A stretch of DNA of 9,589 nt, from assembly GCA_034431765.1 (NCBI GenBank), contig DAOUDD010000025.1:1-9589 (forward strand). Reading direction: 5' to 3'. A model generated the notes under the pieces. The model saw only the letters and a program-made list of their open reading frames with translations, was not told the DNA's origin and searched no databases. Source of the stretch: DASYAN01 sp034431765. GTDB lineage: Bacteria; Chloroflexota; Ktedonobacteria; Ktedonobacterales; Ktedonobacteraceae. The first letter of the stretch is position 1; each line of letters starts with the position of its first letter. Below, piece by piece: positions 1 to 5,618 of the stretch. The translations under genes were made by a program, and so were the position numbers.

Positions 1-51
1 TTCAGTTAATACGTTCCACTTCTTTAAGAAAAAGACAAGCAGATCAGCGAT

Positions 52-96
52 AAAGGGAGGGTTAAAGTAGCCCTCCCTTTGTTTTGTCTCTCTTTT
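52..96 (+). terminator. Rho-independent terminator of a gene entering from the left
   Basis: A perfect 10-bp inverted repeat, AAAGGGAGGG (52-61) and CCCTCCCTTT (71-80), encloses a 9-nt loop. A T-rich tract, GTTTTGTCTCTCTTTT (81-96), follows on the plus strand. This suits a plus-strand gene ending at or before about position 53; an in-frame TAA lies at 51-53, but the coding tail is too short to identify. The stem also lies just past the stop of the minus-strand XRE gene and may serve it weakly, although no T-run follows in that direction. Confidence 0.75.
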
Positions 97-101
97 GTAA
101 C

Positions 102-314
102 CTACCGCTCCTGTTCAGGAACAAGAAGCTCTTGAAGAGGAACATCTAAAACATGTGCGATTTTTTGTAGTGTGGAAAGTGCCGGATCGTAGTTCGGATC
201 ATCGTTGCGCCAGAGTTTTCGTACCGTGCCCAGGTTTAGGTCTGTTATCCTCGCGAGTTTGTTCATACTGATGCCTTTCTCTTGAGCAACCTCTTTTATG
301 CGCAAACGTACCAT
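102..314 (-). CDS. Small XRE/Cro-CI-type HTH transcriptional regulator
   Basis: This 70-residue protein is essentially one Cro/CI-type helix-turn-helix domain. The fold signature is visible: KEVAQEKGISMNKLARITDL (helices 1-2), then LNLGTVRKLWR (recognition helix), then LSTLQKIAHVLDVPLQELL, the typical C-terminal helix pair of XRE domains. Such one-domain proteins normally bind short operators and often repress their own promoter. The ATG at 314 is preceded by GAGGAAG, a good ribosome-binding site. The protein is clearly paralogous to the small XRE protein at 7784-8023, sharing VRLxIKxxAxE, KLxR, GTxxKxW and LSTLxxIAxxLxV. It diverges from the receiver gene at 480, and the shared intergenic region carries two 17-bp direct repeats that may be its operators. 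The targets are unknown. Confidence 0.9.
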   Translation of the reverse strand: MVRLRIKEVAQEKGISMNKLARITDLNLGTVRKLWRNDDPNYDPALSTLQKIAHVLDVPLQELLVPEQER

Positions 315-331
315 GCTTACTTCCTCGGTTC

Positions 332-410
332 ATTGAAGTAGATATACTCTACCAGAGCTACTCGTGTATAGGAAGGTATGTTATACTAGCTCTATTGAAA
401 TAGATGTACT
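332..410. repeat. Two 17-bp direct repeats, candidate XRE operators
   Basis: ATTGAAGTAGATATACT (332-348) and ATTGAAATAGATGTACT (394-410) match at 15 of 17 positions, with both differences being A/G transitions. They are 62 bp apart in the same orientation. The first lies just upstream of the XRE start codon (314, minus strand). The second covers the predicted transcription start of the receiver gene. This placement suits an operator pair for the adjacent small XRE protein, but binding is inferred from position only. Confidence 0.5.
379..387 (+). promoter_or_regulatory. Extended -10 promoter for receiver gene at 480
   Basis: TGTTATACT at 379-387 is a TGn extended -10 element with five of six bases matching TATAAT. 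No good -35 hexamer lies 16-18 bp upstream, as is common for extended -10 promoters. The predicted start near 394 falls on the second copy of the direct repeat, so a protein bound there could block initiation. It leaves a leader of about 85 nt before the ATG at 480. Confidence 0.4.
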
Positions 411-479
411 ATGGTATATCGGTACGTTGGCATGGTTGGGCAAGCTTCTACGCAAGAGTTACGTATAGGGAGTGATTAT

Positions 480-872
480 ATGGAGAAGGGAATTGTGCTG
501 ATTGTAGATGATGACGCCGGGATGCGAAATTTTTTGCGCGATCTGTTTGAGATGTTGTCCTACCAGGTTGAAGAAGCTGCGAACGGATGTGAGGCATTGG
601 AAAGACTCATAGAGTGTACACCATCTTTGATTGTTCTCGACCTGATGATGCCAGAGATGGATGGTGTACGCTTCGCTCAAGCACTGCAGAGTCAGCACCT
701 TTCTTATCCACTTTTGGCTTGCTCTGCTAGTGATACTGTACAGGAATTCGCACAGCAAATTGCTGCAATAGGATACGTGGAAAAGCCGTTTCACATTGGG
801 CAACTGCTTAACGTGCTCTCGCACTGGATGACCAACTCCTCTCGTCTGTCGCCTCCAGGGGATGTGCCTTAA
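480..872 (+). CDS. Stand-alone CheY-like response regulator receiver
   Basis: This is a single receiver domain of 130 residues with no output domain. The phosphorylation site is intact: acidic cluster VDDD (residues 9-12), acceptor Asp54 in VLDLMMPEMDG, switch residue Ser82 in ACSAS, and Lys102 in EKPF. Receivers of this kind accept phosphate from a histidine kinase and act by protein contact or within a phosphorelay. The reading frame stays open upstream to an ATG at 411, but the ATG at 480 has GGGAG 8-12 nt upstream and begins right before the first beta strand, so it is preferred. A short Ser/Pro-rich tail ends the protein. It diverges from the XRE gene and lies about 1.3 kb upstream of the peptide-prenyltransferase-kinase cassette, making it a candidate but unproven partner of that kinase. 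Confidence 0.9.
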   Translation: MEKGIVLIVDDDAGMRNFLRDLFEMLSYQVEEAANGCEALERLIECTPSLIVLDLMMPEMDGVRFAQALQSQHLSYPLLACSASDTVQEFAQQIAAIGYVEKPFHIGQLLNVLSHWMTNSSRLSPPGDVP

Positions 873-887
873 ACCTCTTTCTTTTGC

Positions 888-1022
888 GTGTATACTGTAA
901 AGGGAAAGATTCCAGCATGTTTGATTGCTTCTTTCTTACTCCTAGCGGTAGCCGTTGCTGGTTTGCTCTTCTTGTCCAAACGAAGTAATGCCTTCTTTGC
1001 TGAAGGAATTTTTCTCTTGTGA
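888..1022 (+). CDS. Possible small single-pass membrane peptide (weak)
   Basis: A frame opening with GTG at 888 would encode 44 residues. It has a basic N-terminus (MYTVKGK), a long hydrophobic stretch (LIASFLLLAVAVAGLLFL), then SKRSN and a hydrophobic tail. That shape fits a one-pass membrane peptide or signal peptide. There is no ribosome-binding site in front of the GTG, which sits behind a pyrimidine-rich stretch. TTG at 921 is an alternative start with AGGGA too far upstream. The frame is the same as that of the preceding receiver, just past its TAA. It may be chance, since hydrophobic codons are T-rich and this strand is T-rich here. Confidence 0.17.
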   Translation: MYTVKGKIPACLIASFLLLAVAVAGLLFLSKRSNAFFAEGIFLL

Positions 1023-1056
1023 CGATATGAAGTTCAAGGAAGCAACGTGAGCACTG

Positions 1057-1062
1057 TATAAT
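1057..1062 (+). promoter_or_regulatory. Consensus -10 hexamer for degenerate receiver gene
   Basis: TATAAT at 1057-1062 is a perfect -10 hexamer. The best -35 candidate is TTCAAG 18 bp upstream (1033-1038), which is poor. If used, transcription would start near 1069, giving about 45 nt of leader before the preferred ATG at 1115. Confidence 0.35.
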
Positions 1063-1114
1063 TCTCCTATCTCTCTGCATGTTAGGGTTCTATAGAAAGA
1101 AGAAAAAGCACTGT

Positions 1115-1537
1115 ATGAATAGATATAGCGATGATCTTCCCTACAAACACGTTCTTATTCCTTTCAAGCCTCATATCCTTTTTGTTGGGACGCATCGGTT
1201 GTTACAAGTACTGATTACTGACGCATTTTCGTTGATTCAGTATACCGTTGAAACCACTGCTCATCTTGAACGTGCATACCAAAGCATTGAGCAAGGAATA
1301 AGGAGGAATGATCCTCCTTGTGCACTTATCCTTGATCTATCATCAGACAAACGCCAGGAAATTCTGTTCTTGCTTCGGTGTCAGGTGCTTCTCTCACGAG
1401 AACGCTCTCGAATGATCATCATCATTCTTACGAGTGATACGACTCACCCAAACAAAGATCAGTTAGGAGTGCATTACCTCTTTCAAAAGCCATTTGCTAT
1501 ACGAGATTTGCTTCACATCTTCCCTTCATTGCTATAG
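1115..1537 (+). CDS. Degenerate (atypical) receiver-domain protein
   Basis: This 140-residue protein has the alternating strand-helix pattern of a CheY-like receiver. It opens with HILFVGTHRLLQVLITDAF, followed by CALILDLSSDK (acceptor-type Asp74), IIIILTSD (Thr106) and YLFQKPF (Lys125). The acidic pair that binds magnesium at the end of strand 1 is missing: where active receivers read VDDD, this one reads VGTH. Asp, Thr and Lys are kept. Known receivers lacking the acidic pair are often phosphorylation-independent, so it may be a scaffold or an atypical regulator. The ATG at 1079 is in frame but lies close to the predicted transcription start and has no ribosome-binding site. ATG 1115 follows a purine-rich AGAAAGAAGAAA and is preferred, though not firmly. 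It carries no output domain and is preceded by a consensus -10 element. Confidence 0.75.
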   Translation: MNRYSDDLPYKHVLIPFKPHILFVGTHRLLQVLITDAFSLIQYTVETTAHLERAYQSIEQGIRRNDPPCALILDLSSDKRQEILFLLRCQVLLSRERSRMIIIILTSDTTHPNKDQLGVHYLFQKPFAIRDLLHIFPSLL

Positions 1538-1623
1538 CGTAAGCACTTTTCCTTTACAAAATAGAGTTATTACCTAATTACATTTTTTAGTACTTTCCTC
1601 CTTTCTTGCTCGTTTTTCCACGA

Positions 1624-1635
1624 GAATACGTATTC
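1624..1635. promoter_or_regulatory. 12-bp perfect palindrome upstream of the peptide promoter
   Basis: GAATACGTATTC is a perfect 12-bp palindrome about 44 bp upstream of the -35 hexamer at 1679, in an AT-rich stretch without genes (1538-1811). Position fits an activator or repressor site. A palindrome of this length is expected a few times per 10 kb by chance, so this is only a candidate. Confidence 0.22.
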
Positions 1636-1678
1636 GAACCTTCTTGTGTAAAAACGATGTGAATAAACTTCAATCTTC

Positions 1679-1707
1679 TTGATTTACATACAATTTTTCT
1701 GTATACT
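1679..1707 (+). promoter_or_regulatory. Sigma70-type promoter of peptide-prenyltransferase-kinase cassette
   Basis: TTGATT (1679-1684) and TATACT (1702-1707) are separated by exactly 17 bp, matching four of six and five of six consensus bases. Transcription would start near 1714 and give an untranslated leader of about 98 nt before the peptide start at 1812. No other convincing promoter lies between here and the kinase gene, so the three genes probably form one transcript. Confidence 0.65.
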
Positions 1708-1798
1708 TTCTATGAAACATACCGATGTGTTTCTTCTGTTTCTAACGTATGTATCTTTTTCGTAGCAGGTCCATCGCATGAAAAGTGTGTAAAGAGCA

Positions 1799-1806
1799 AA
1801 GGAAGG
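1799..1806 (+). promoter_or_regulatory. Ribosome-binding site deciding the peptide start
   Basis: AAGGAAGG at 1799-1806 lies 5 nt before the ATG at 1812. It sits inside the upstream in-frame extension that begins with GTG at 1785, so it argues for ATG 1812 as the true start. Confidence 0.7.
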
Positions 1807-1811
1807 AATCT

Positions 1812-2009
1812 ATGTCAGAAGAGCAGCAAATCCTTACGCTTGTTGATCAGGTACGCACCGATCAAACACTTCGTGAGCAATTGTTGACTGACCCTCAGAG
1901 CGTTCTTCGTTCTGGTTTCTCATCTACTGTTACAGAGGTGATAATGCGGCTTGTACCTCACCTTACAGTCGCTAATGAACCTCCCAAAGAGCACTACTGG
2001 TGGCGTTAA
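1812..2009 (+). CDS. ComX-like prenylated-pheromone precursor peptide (putative)
   Basis: The 65-residue product has a charged helical N-terminus (MSEEQQILTLVDQVRTDQTL, then REQLLTDPQSVL) and a short C-terminus, PPKEHYWWR, with Trp63 and Trp64 next to the end. Bacillus ComX precursors are also about 50-60 residues long. They carry a leader and a Trp near the C-terminus that ComQ modifies with a geranyl or farnesyl group before cleavage and secretion. The next gene is a polyprenyl synthase and the one after is a polytopic histidine kinase, the expected partners. The leader also resembles the DxxFRxxLxxDP pattern of nitrile-hydratase-like RiPP leaders and aligns with the peptide at 5619-5876. 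The start is set by the ribosome-binding site at 1799-1806. Direct sequence similarity to ComX is weak, so the call rests mainly on size, the terminal Trp pair and context. Confidence 0.7.
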   Translation: MSEEQQILTLVDQVRTDQTLREQLLTDPQSVLRSGFSSTVTEVIMRLVPHLTVANEPPKEHYWWR

Positions 2010-2041
2010 TGTAGCTCTGGACTCAGGACCTTCAATCTGAC

Positions 2042-2061
2042 TGAGGAAGAGGTATTCCTCA
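2042..2061 (+). other. Hairpin between precursor gene and prenyl synthase gene
   Basis: TGAGGAA (2042-2048) and TTCCTCA (2055-2061) form a perfect 7-bp stem with a 6-nt loop in the 145-bp gap between the two genes. No U-tract follows, so it is not a classical terminator. It might stabilise the upstream peptide message or lower synthase expression relative to its substrate. Confidence 0.35.
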
Positions 2062-2154
2062 AGCTTGCAGAGTTTGAGCGGACTCACCAAAACCGCTCCT
2101 CCCAGCGTTTCTTCTCTCCCTGCCCTACGCTGGATATTGGGAAACGGATGTGTT

Positions 2155-3123
2155 ATGAATACTACTCTTTTTCCAACAGGCCCCTTTGCTGCTCATCAGC
2201 AGGTGCTCCGTGAACGGCTTCTCACTCTTCTTGCACCGTTGTCTGCTCACCTACGCAATGATGTGACCATCGCTTTACAAGGTGAAAGTAAACTGCTGTC
2301 TCTCATCGAAACTGATATTCCTGCCGGCGTTTGGTCTTTGCTTCCACTGCTCATTTCGCACTATGTCTCACCACAGATCCACCTTCATCGTGCGAGCGGT
2401 GTTGCCATCGCACTTGAATGCTATGTATGCTCTATTGATATTTTGGATGATGTCATGGACGAGGATCAGACTCCAACACTCCTTGCTCTAGGAGTGCCTC
2501 GTGCGCTTTCTGCATCTGATGCGTTGCGAACCCTTATGTGCCAAGCATTGCTTTCTCTTGAGTCGTCTACAGATACAGCTCTTCTTCTTCGCCTGTTTGA
2601 GACAGTGAATACTTCGTCTCTGACTATTGCGGCAGGACAAACCAATGATGTGGTGGCCGAGCAACGAACGCTTGACACGATGTCGTTTGATGAGTGCATT
2701 GCTATTGCACGAGCGAAAGCAGGAACAATGATGCAGCTGGCCTGCCGTCTTGGAGCTCGGTGTGCTGATGCTCCAGAGGCGATCTATGACCAATTCTCTC
2801 TCATGGGCGAGTATCTAGGAATAGCGCATCAACTTGACAACGATGCACATGACCTGTATCATCTTCTCTATTCGTCCTCTAAGGAGCAAACAGCAGCAAG
2901 GAAGACTGACTTGATCCGGGGCAAGAAGACTCTGCCAGTTGTACTCGCATCCCAAGGTTCACAGAGTCCCTTGAGCGAGGTATCTTCTGATGCGCTGTAT
3001 ACTGGAATTATAAAAACGTGGGGTATAGGGCAACTATACCGTTCTCGTGCCCGCACCTGTTTTGAGCAGATCGAAAAAGAGATGCAGACTGATTCAACGC
3101 TCCTTCGACTCCTGCTTTTTTAG
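2155..3123 (+). CDS. ComQ-like polyprenyl synthase / peptide prenyltransferase
   Basis: This 322-residue protein belongs to the trans-isoprenyl diphosphate synthase family. The first aspartate-rich motif is DILDDVMDED (DDxxD, Asp98, Asp99, Asp102). The second is QLDNDAHDL (Asp228, Asp230, Asp233), followed by KTDLIRGKKTLPVVLA, the usual Lys-rich segment behind it. A Gln-Asn-Asp stretch (AGQTNDVV) and ARAKAGTMMQLAC align well with the middle of Bacillus ComQ (GQHDD, RLKCGSLIALA). In ComQ such residues bind prenyl diphosphate and magnesium, and the acceptor is a Trp of the ComX precursor. Here a gene for a Trp-ending peptide lies directly upstream. The frame is open from TTG at 2065, but the added 30 residues are Ser/Pro-rich and lack family features, so ATG 2155 is preferred although its ribosome-binding site is weak. 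An ordinary prenyl diphosphate synthase is the alternative, but the neighbours argue for peptide modification. Confidence 0.85.
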   Translation: MNTTLFPTGPFAAHQQVLRERLLTLLAPLSAHLRNDVTIALQGESKLLSLIETDIPAGVWSLLPLLISHYVSPQIHLHRASGVAIALECYVCSIDILDDVMDEDQTPTLLALGVPRALSASDALRTLMCQALLSLESSTDTALLLRLFETVNTSSLTIAAGQTNDVVAEQRTLDTMSFDECIAIARAKAGTMMQLACRLGARCADAPEAIYDQFSLMGEYLGIAHQLDNDAHDLYHLLYSSSKEQTAARKTDLIRGKKTLPVVLASQGSQSPLSEVSSDALYTGIIKTWGIGQLYRSRARTCFEQIEKEMQTDSTLLRLLLF

Positions 3124-3161
3124 TACTTTTGCTCCAGGGTGGGACGTGTGAGAAGAGGGGT

Positions 3162-5540
3162 ATGAAAAGATACTGGTTTCGTGGCAAAAAAGGACGCTTG
3201 GCCGTGGTGTTGGCCGTAGTCGTCATGAACATTGTCGCACTTGTGGCTGATGGCGTTCGCTTTTTTCCTGTAACAGATACAAGTGCATTCTCACTGGCTG
3301 AATTCTCGTTCCGCTTTGGTTTTTCAGCACTTGTCGCGGTACTTTTTCTTGCCGTTGGAGCTGTTACATGGGTGTACGCTCGTGATCGCCGCGTTGCGGC
3401 ACTTTTATTGAGCTTTACCACGGCCATTATGGTCTCCACAGCCGTCCAAACAGCCGCACTCCGCGGAGATGCACTCCTCTCAGCAATTGGGGGCGCAAGC
3501 AGTGTCCTCTCATTGCTCCCATTATTTGCTCTCTTGTTACTCTTCCCTAAAAACTATTTGATGCCCCCGAAAAACGCTGAGGGCCAGCACATGCATTCCC
3601 GCGCTGCTTGGTGGCGGCTTCATCTGCTTCGAGGGTTTCTTGCGCTGCTCTCGCTTCTCGGTGGATTGACAATACTTGATTACATCTATCGTTACGCTCA
3701 ACCAATGCATGTTCCTGGTTTTCTGGAAAGTGCAGGAAACATCTATTTTCTCCTTATCTTGCCCAGCATTCTTGTGACTATTCCAATCTCCTATTCGCGT
3801 TCAACCTCTGTGCGAGAGCGACAGCAAGTACGCTTTTTTCTTGGAGGAGTTCTCCTTGCACTGACACCATTGTTTCTGCTGACGGTTTTGCCTGTCGTCG
3901 CTGGTCATCCACAGTATGCGCTTGATGGGCAAGTGAGTACGATCTTTTTCTTCGTGCTACCTTTATCGCTTGGATATTCGGTCCTCAGATATCAGCTCCT
4001 TGTGTACGATAAATACATTCGTAGGACCGTTGCAGTGCTGATCGGGACGATCAGCATGAGTGTCCTGTGTTATTTAATCATTGTCATCAGCACGATCCTC
4101 TCGGTTGAACACCACTCGTTCGCGCTCATCCCTACAGTCGTATGCGCGGTATTTCTCTCACCATGCCTTTGGTGGTTGGCGCACGTTGGAACGGATTACC
4201 TGTTCTTTCGAGGTGAGGAGGCATGGGCGCGTCGCCTTCTTGAGAAACCGATGGTCCTCGTAGACCAAGAAATCGACCTGGAGAAAGCGGTCGAGTTGCT
4301 GACGACCGCCGCAAAGGAGACCTTCGAAACAGAGGAAGTTGGCCTCTTTCTGCTCGGCACGGGTATCACCTCGTATCGCTTGTACCCAGCCCTGCACGAG
4401 CGTTCCTCTGATCTGCCTCACAGTACCTTGATCCAGCATCTGCATCCGGTCTTAGAACACAACACGCTCTGGGCGCACGAGATACGACAGCATGTTGTCC
4501 AGCAACTACTCGAAGCACATCGCCCCCTCCTGCTCAGCGATATTACACATGGGGATGCTCAGATAGCAAGCATGTCCTACTATCTCAACACGTCGGAGAA
4601 TGGAAGCATGCTCTTTGCTCCTGTACGAGCGCAGGGTAAAATGATTGCGATCCTGGTCCTTGGGAGACGGGGCGACGGACAACCATATGGTGGGCCAGAC
4701 TTTGGCATCGTGCAGCTCCTGCTCGCCAAATTCTCGTCTGTTCTAGAAACAGCCCGTGTGACGGAAGAGCTACGAACCGCTTACGAGCGACAAAAAGAGT
4801 TAGACAAGCTCAAGGACCAATTCATTATCACGACATCTCACGAGTTGCGGACTCCCACAACGGCCGTCTTCGGCTATCTCGAACTTCTAGACGGTCAGTA
4901 TGAAAGCCTTCCTGACGCACTTCGCAAGCAATTTGTCAGCAAAGCGTATCATTCGATTGAGGAACTGGTGCTGATGTTGAATACCATTATGGATGACAGC
5001 AGTGTTGACCAAGAAGTCGAGCGAGTAAAATGCGACCATGTGGTCCTGCGATCAGTCATTGATCATGTCCGAGAGGTCCTCGATCAAATGCTGACGAAAG
5101 AACAGCGTACTGTACGCGTGAGCATTTCAGAAGATCTGACCGTTCTTGCAGATGACTTCAGGTTACGCCAAGTTGTTCTCAACTTGGTGACCAATGCGCT
5201 GAAATACTCACAAGCAGGGACGGCCATCGAGATTGAGGCAACGGTGCTGAACGGTCATGTGGAGGTAGCAGTACGAGACTACGGGCTAGGTATTACCCCT
5301 GATGAGCAAATCCACTTATTTGAGCGATTTGTGCGCCTGGAGCGGGACATGAATAGCCCTGTGCGCGGTGCAGGTCTCGGTCTCTACATCTGCCGGCGAC
5401 TCGTTCAAGCGATGGGTGGCACGATCTGGATTGAAAGTACAGGTGTGAAGGGAGAGGGGAGTCGTTTCATCTTTACCCTTCCTCTTGCAGACCCCCCGTT
5501 GATTCCTTCCCGAAGCGATGTGTCTGCTCTCCAACGGTAG
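3162..5540 (+). CDS. Polytopic sensor histidine kinase, ComP-like in architecture
   Basis: This is a 792-residue membrane sensor kinase. About ten hydrophobic segments span residues 12-335. They include LSLGYSVLRYQLLVYDKYIRR, a motif seen between late membrane segments of ComP-like sensors. A GAF-like region follows (about 355-510), then a short coiled linker (TEELRTAYERQKELDKLKDQ) and the catalytic core: phosphoacceptor His560 in SHELRTP, N-box NLVTNALKYS (Asn674, Asn678), G1 DYGLG (from Asp706), F-box FERFVR and G2 GAGLGLYICRRL (from 736). The core is classical HisKA with HATPase_c, unlike Bacillus ComP, which has HisKA_3. The large membrane domain is where ComP senses prenylated ComX, so a similar role is inferred here. 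ATG 3162 follows AGAAGAGGGG and is preferred over TTG 3129. The gene begins 38 bp after the synthase stop, so they are probably cotranscribed. Confidence 0.88.
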   Translation: MKRYWFRGKKGRLAVVLAVVVMNIVALVADGVRFFPVTDTSAFSLAEFSFRFGFSALVAVLFLAVGAVTWVYARDRRVAALLLSFTTAIMVSTAVQTAALRGDALLSAIGGASSVLSLLPLFALLLLFPKNYLMPPKNAEGQHMHSRAAWWRLHLLRGFLALLSLLGGLTILDYIYRYAQPMHVPGFLESAGNIYFLLILPSILVTIPISYSRSTSVRERQQVRFFLGGVLLALTPLFLLTVLPVVAGHPQYALDGQVSTIFFFVLPLSLGYSVLRYQLLVYDKYIRRTVAVLIGTISMSVLCYLIIVISTILSVEHHSFALIPTVVCAVFLSPCLWWLAHVGTDYLFFRGEEAWARRLLEKPMVLVDQEIDLEKAVELLTTAAKETFETEEVGLFLLGTGITSYRLYPALHERSSDLPHSTLIQHLHPVLEHNTLWAHEIRQHVVQQLLEAHRPLLLSDITHGDAQIASMSYYLNTSENGSMLFAPVRAQGKMIAILVLGRRGDGQPYGGPDFGIVQLLLAKFSSVLETARVTEELRTAYERQKELDKLKDQFIITTSHELRTPTTAVFGYLELLDGQYESLPDALRKQFVSKAYHSIEELVLMLNTIMDDSSVDQEVERVKCDHVVLRSVIDHVREVLDQMLTKEQRTVRVSISEDLTVLADDFRLRQVVLNLVTNALKYSQAGTAIEIEATVLNGHVEVAVRDYGLGITPDEQIHLFERFVRLERDMNSPVRGAGLGLYICRRLVQAMGGTIWIESTGVKGEGSRFIFTLPLADPPLIPSRSDVSALQR

Positions 5541-5551
5541 GGAACATGTGT

Positions 5552-5576
5552 GCCGCTTGTACCTGCTACAAGTGGC
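5552..5576. terminator. Hairpin between convergent genes, possible terminator
   Basis: GCCGCTTGTA (5552-5561) and TACAAGTGGC (5567-5576) form a 10-bp stem with one G-U pair and a 5-nt loop, 11 bp after the kinase stop codon. It lies in the 78-bp gap between the convergent kinase and peptide genes. No U-tract follows on either strand, so intrinsic termination would be weak; it may act as an RNA-end stabiliser. Confidence 0.4.
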
Positions 5577-5618
5577 GATGCAAAGCAAAGATAGTTCACG
5601 AGAGAGCGATACAACGTC

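Noticed and set aside
411..479. ATG 411 start of the first receiver
   Set aside because: No ribosome-binding site, overlap with the edge of the direct repeat, and a better-supported ATG at 480 right before the first beta strand.
1538..1678. Small coding region or RNA gene before the peptide promoter
   Set aside because: AT-rich with many stops in all frames and no stable structure noticed; only the 12-bp palindrome stood out.
2065..2154. TTG-started extension of the prenyl synthase
   Set aside because: The 30 extra residues are Ser/Pro-rich without family features, and the GAGGAAGAGG upstream is too far (12 nt) from the TTG. It cannot be fully excluded.
3129..3161. TTG 3129 start of the kinase
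   Set aside because: It is only 5 bp after the synthase stop and has no ribosome-binding site; ATG 3162 has a purine-rich leader.
3008..3439. 143-residue minus-strand open frame across synthase end and kinase start
   Set aside because: Ser/Thr/Lys-rich translation without domains, antisense to two well-supported genes.
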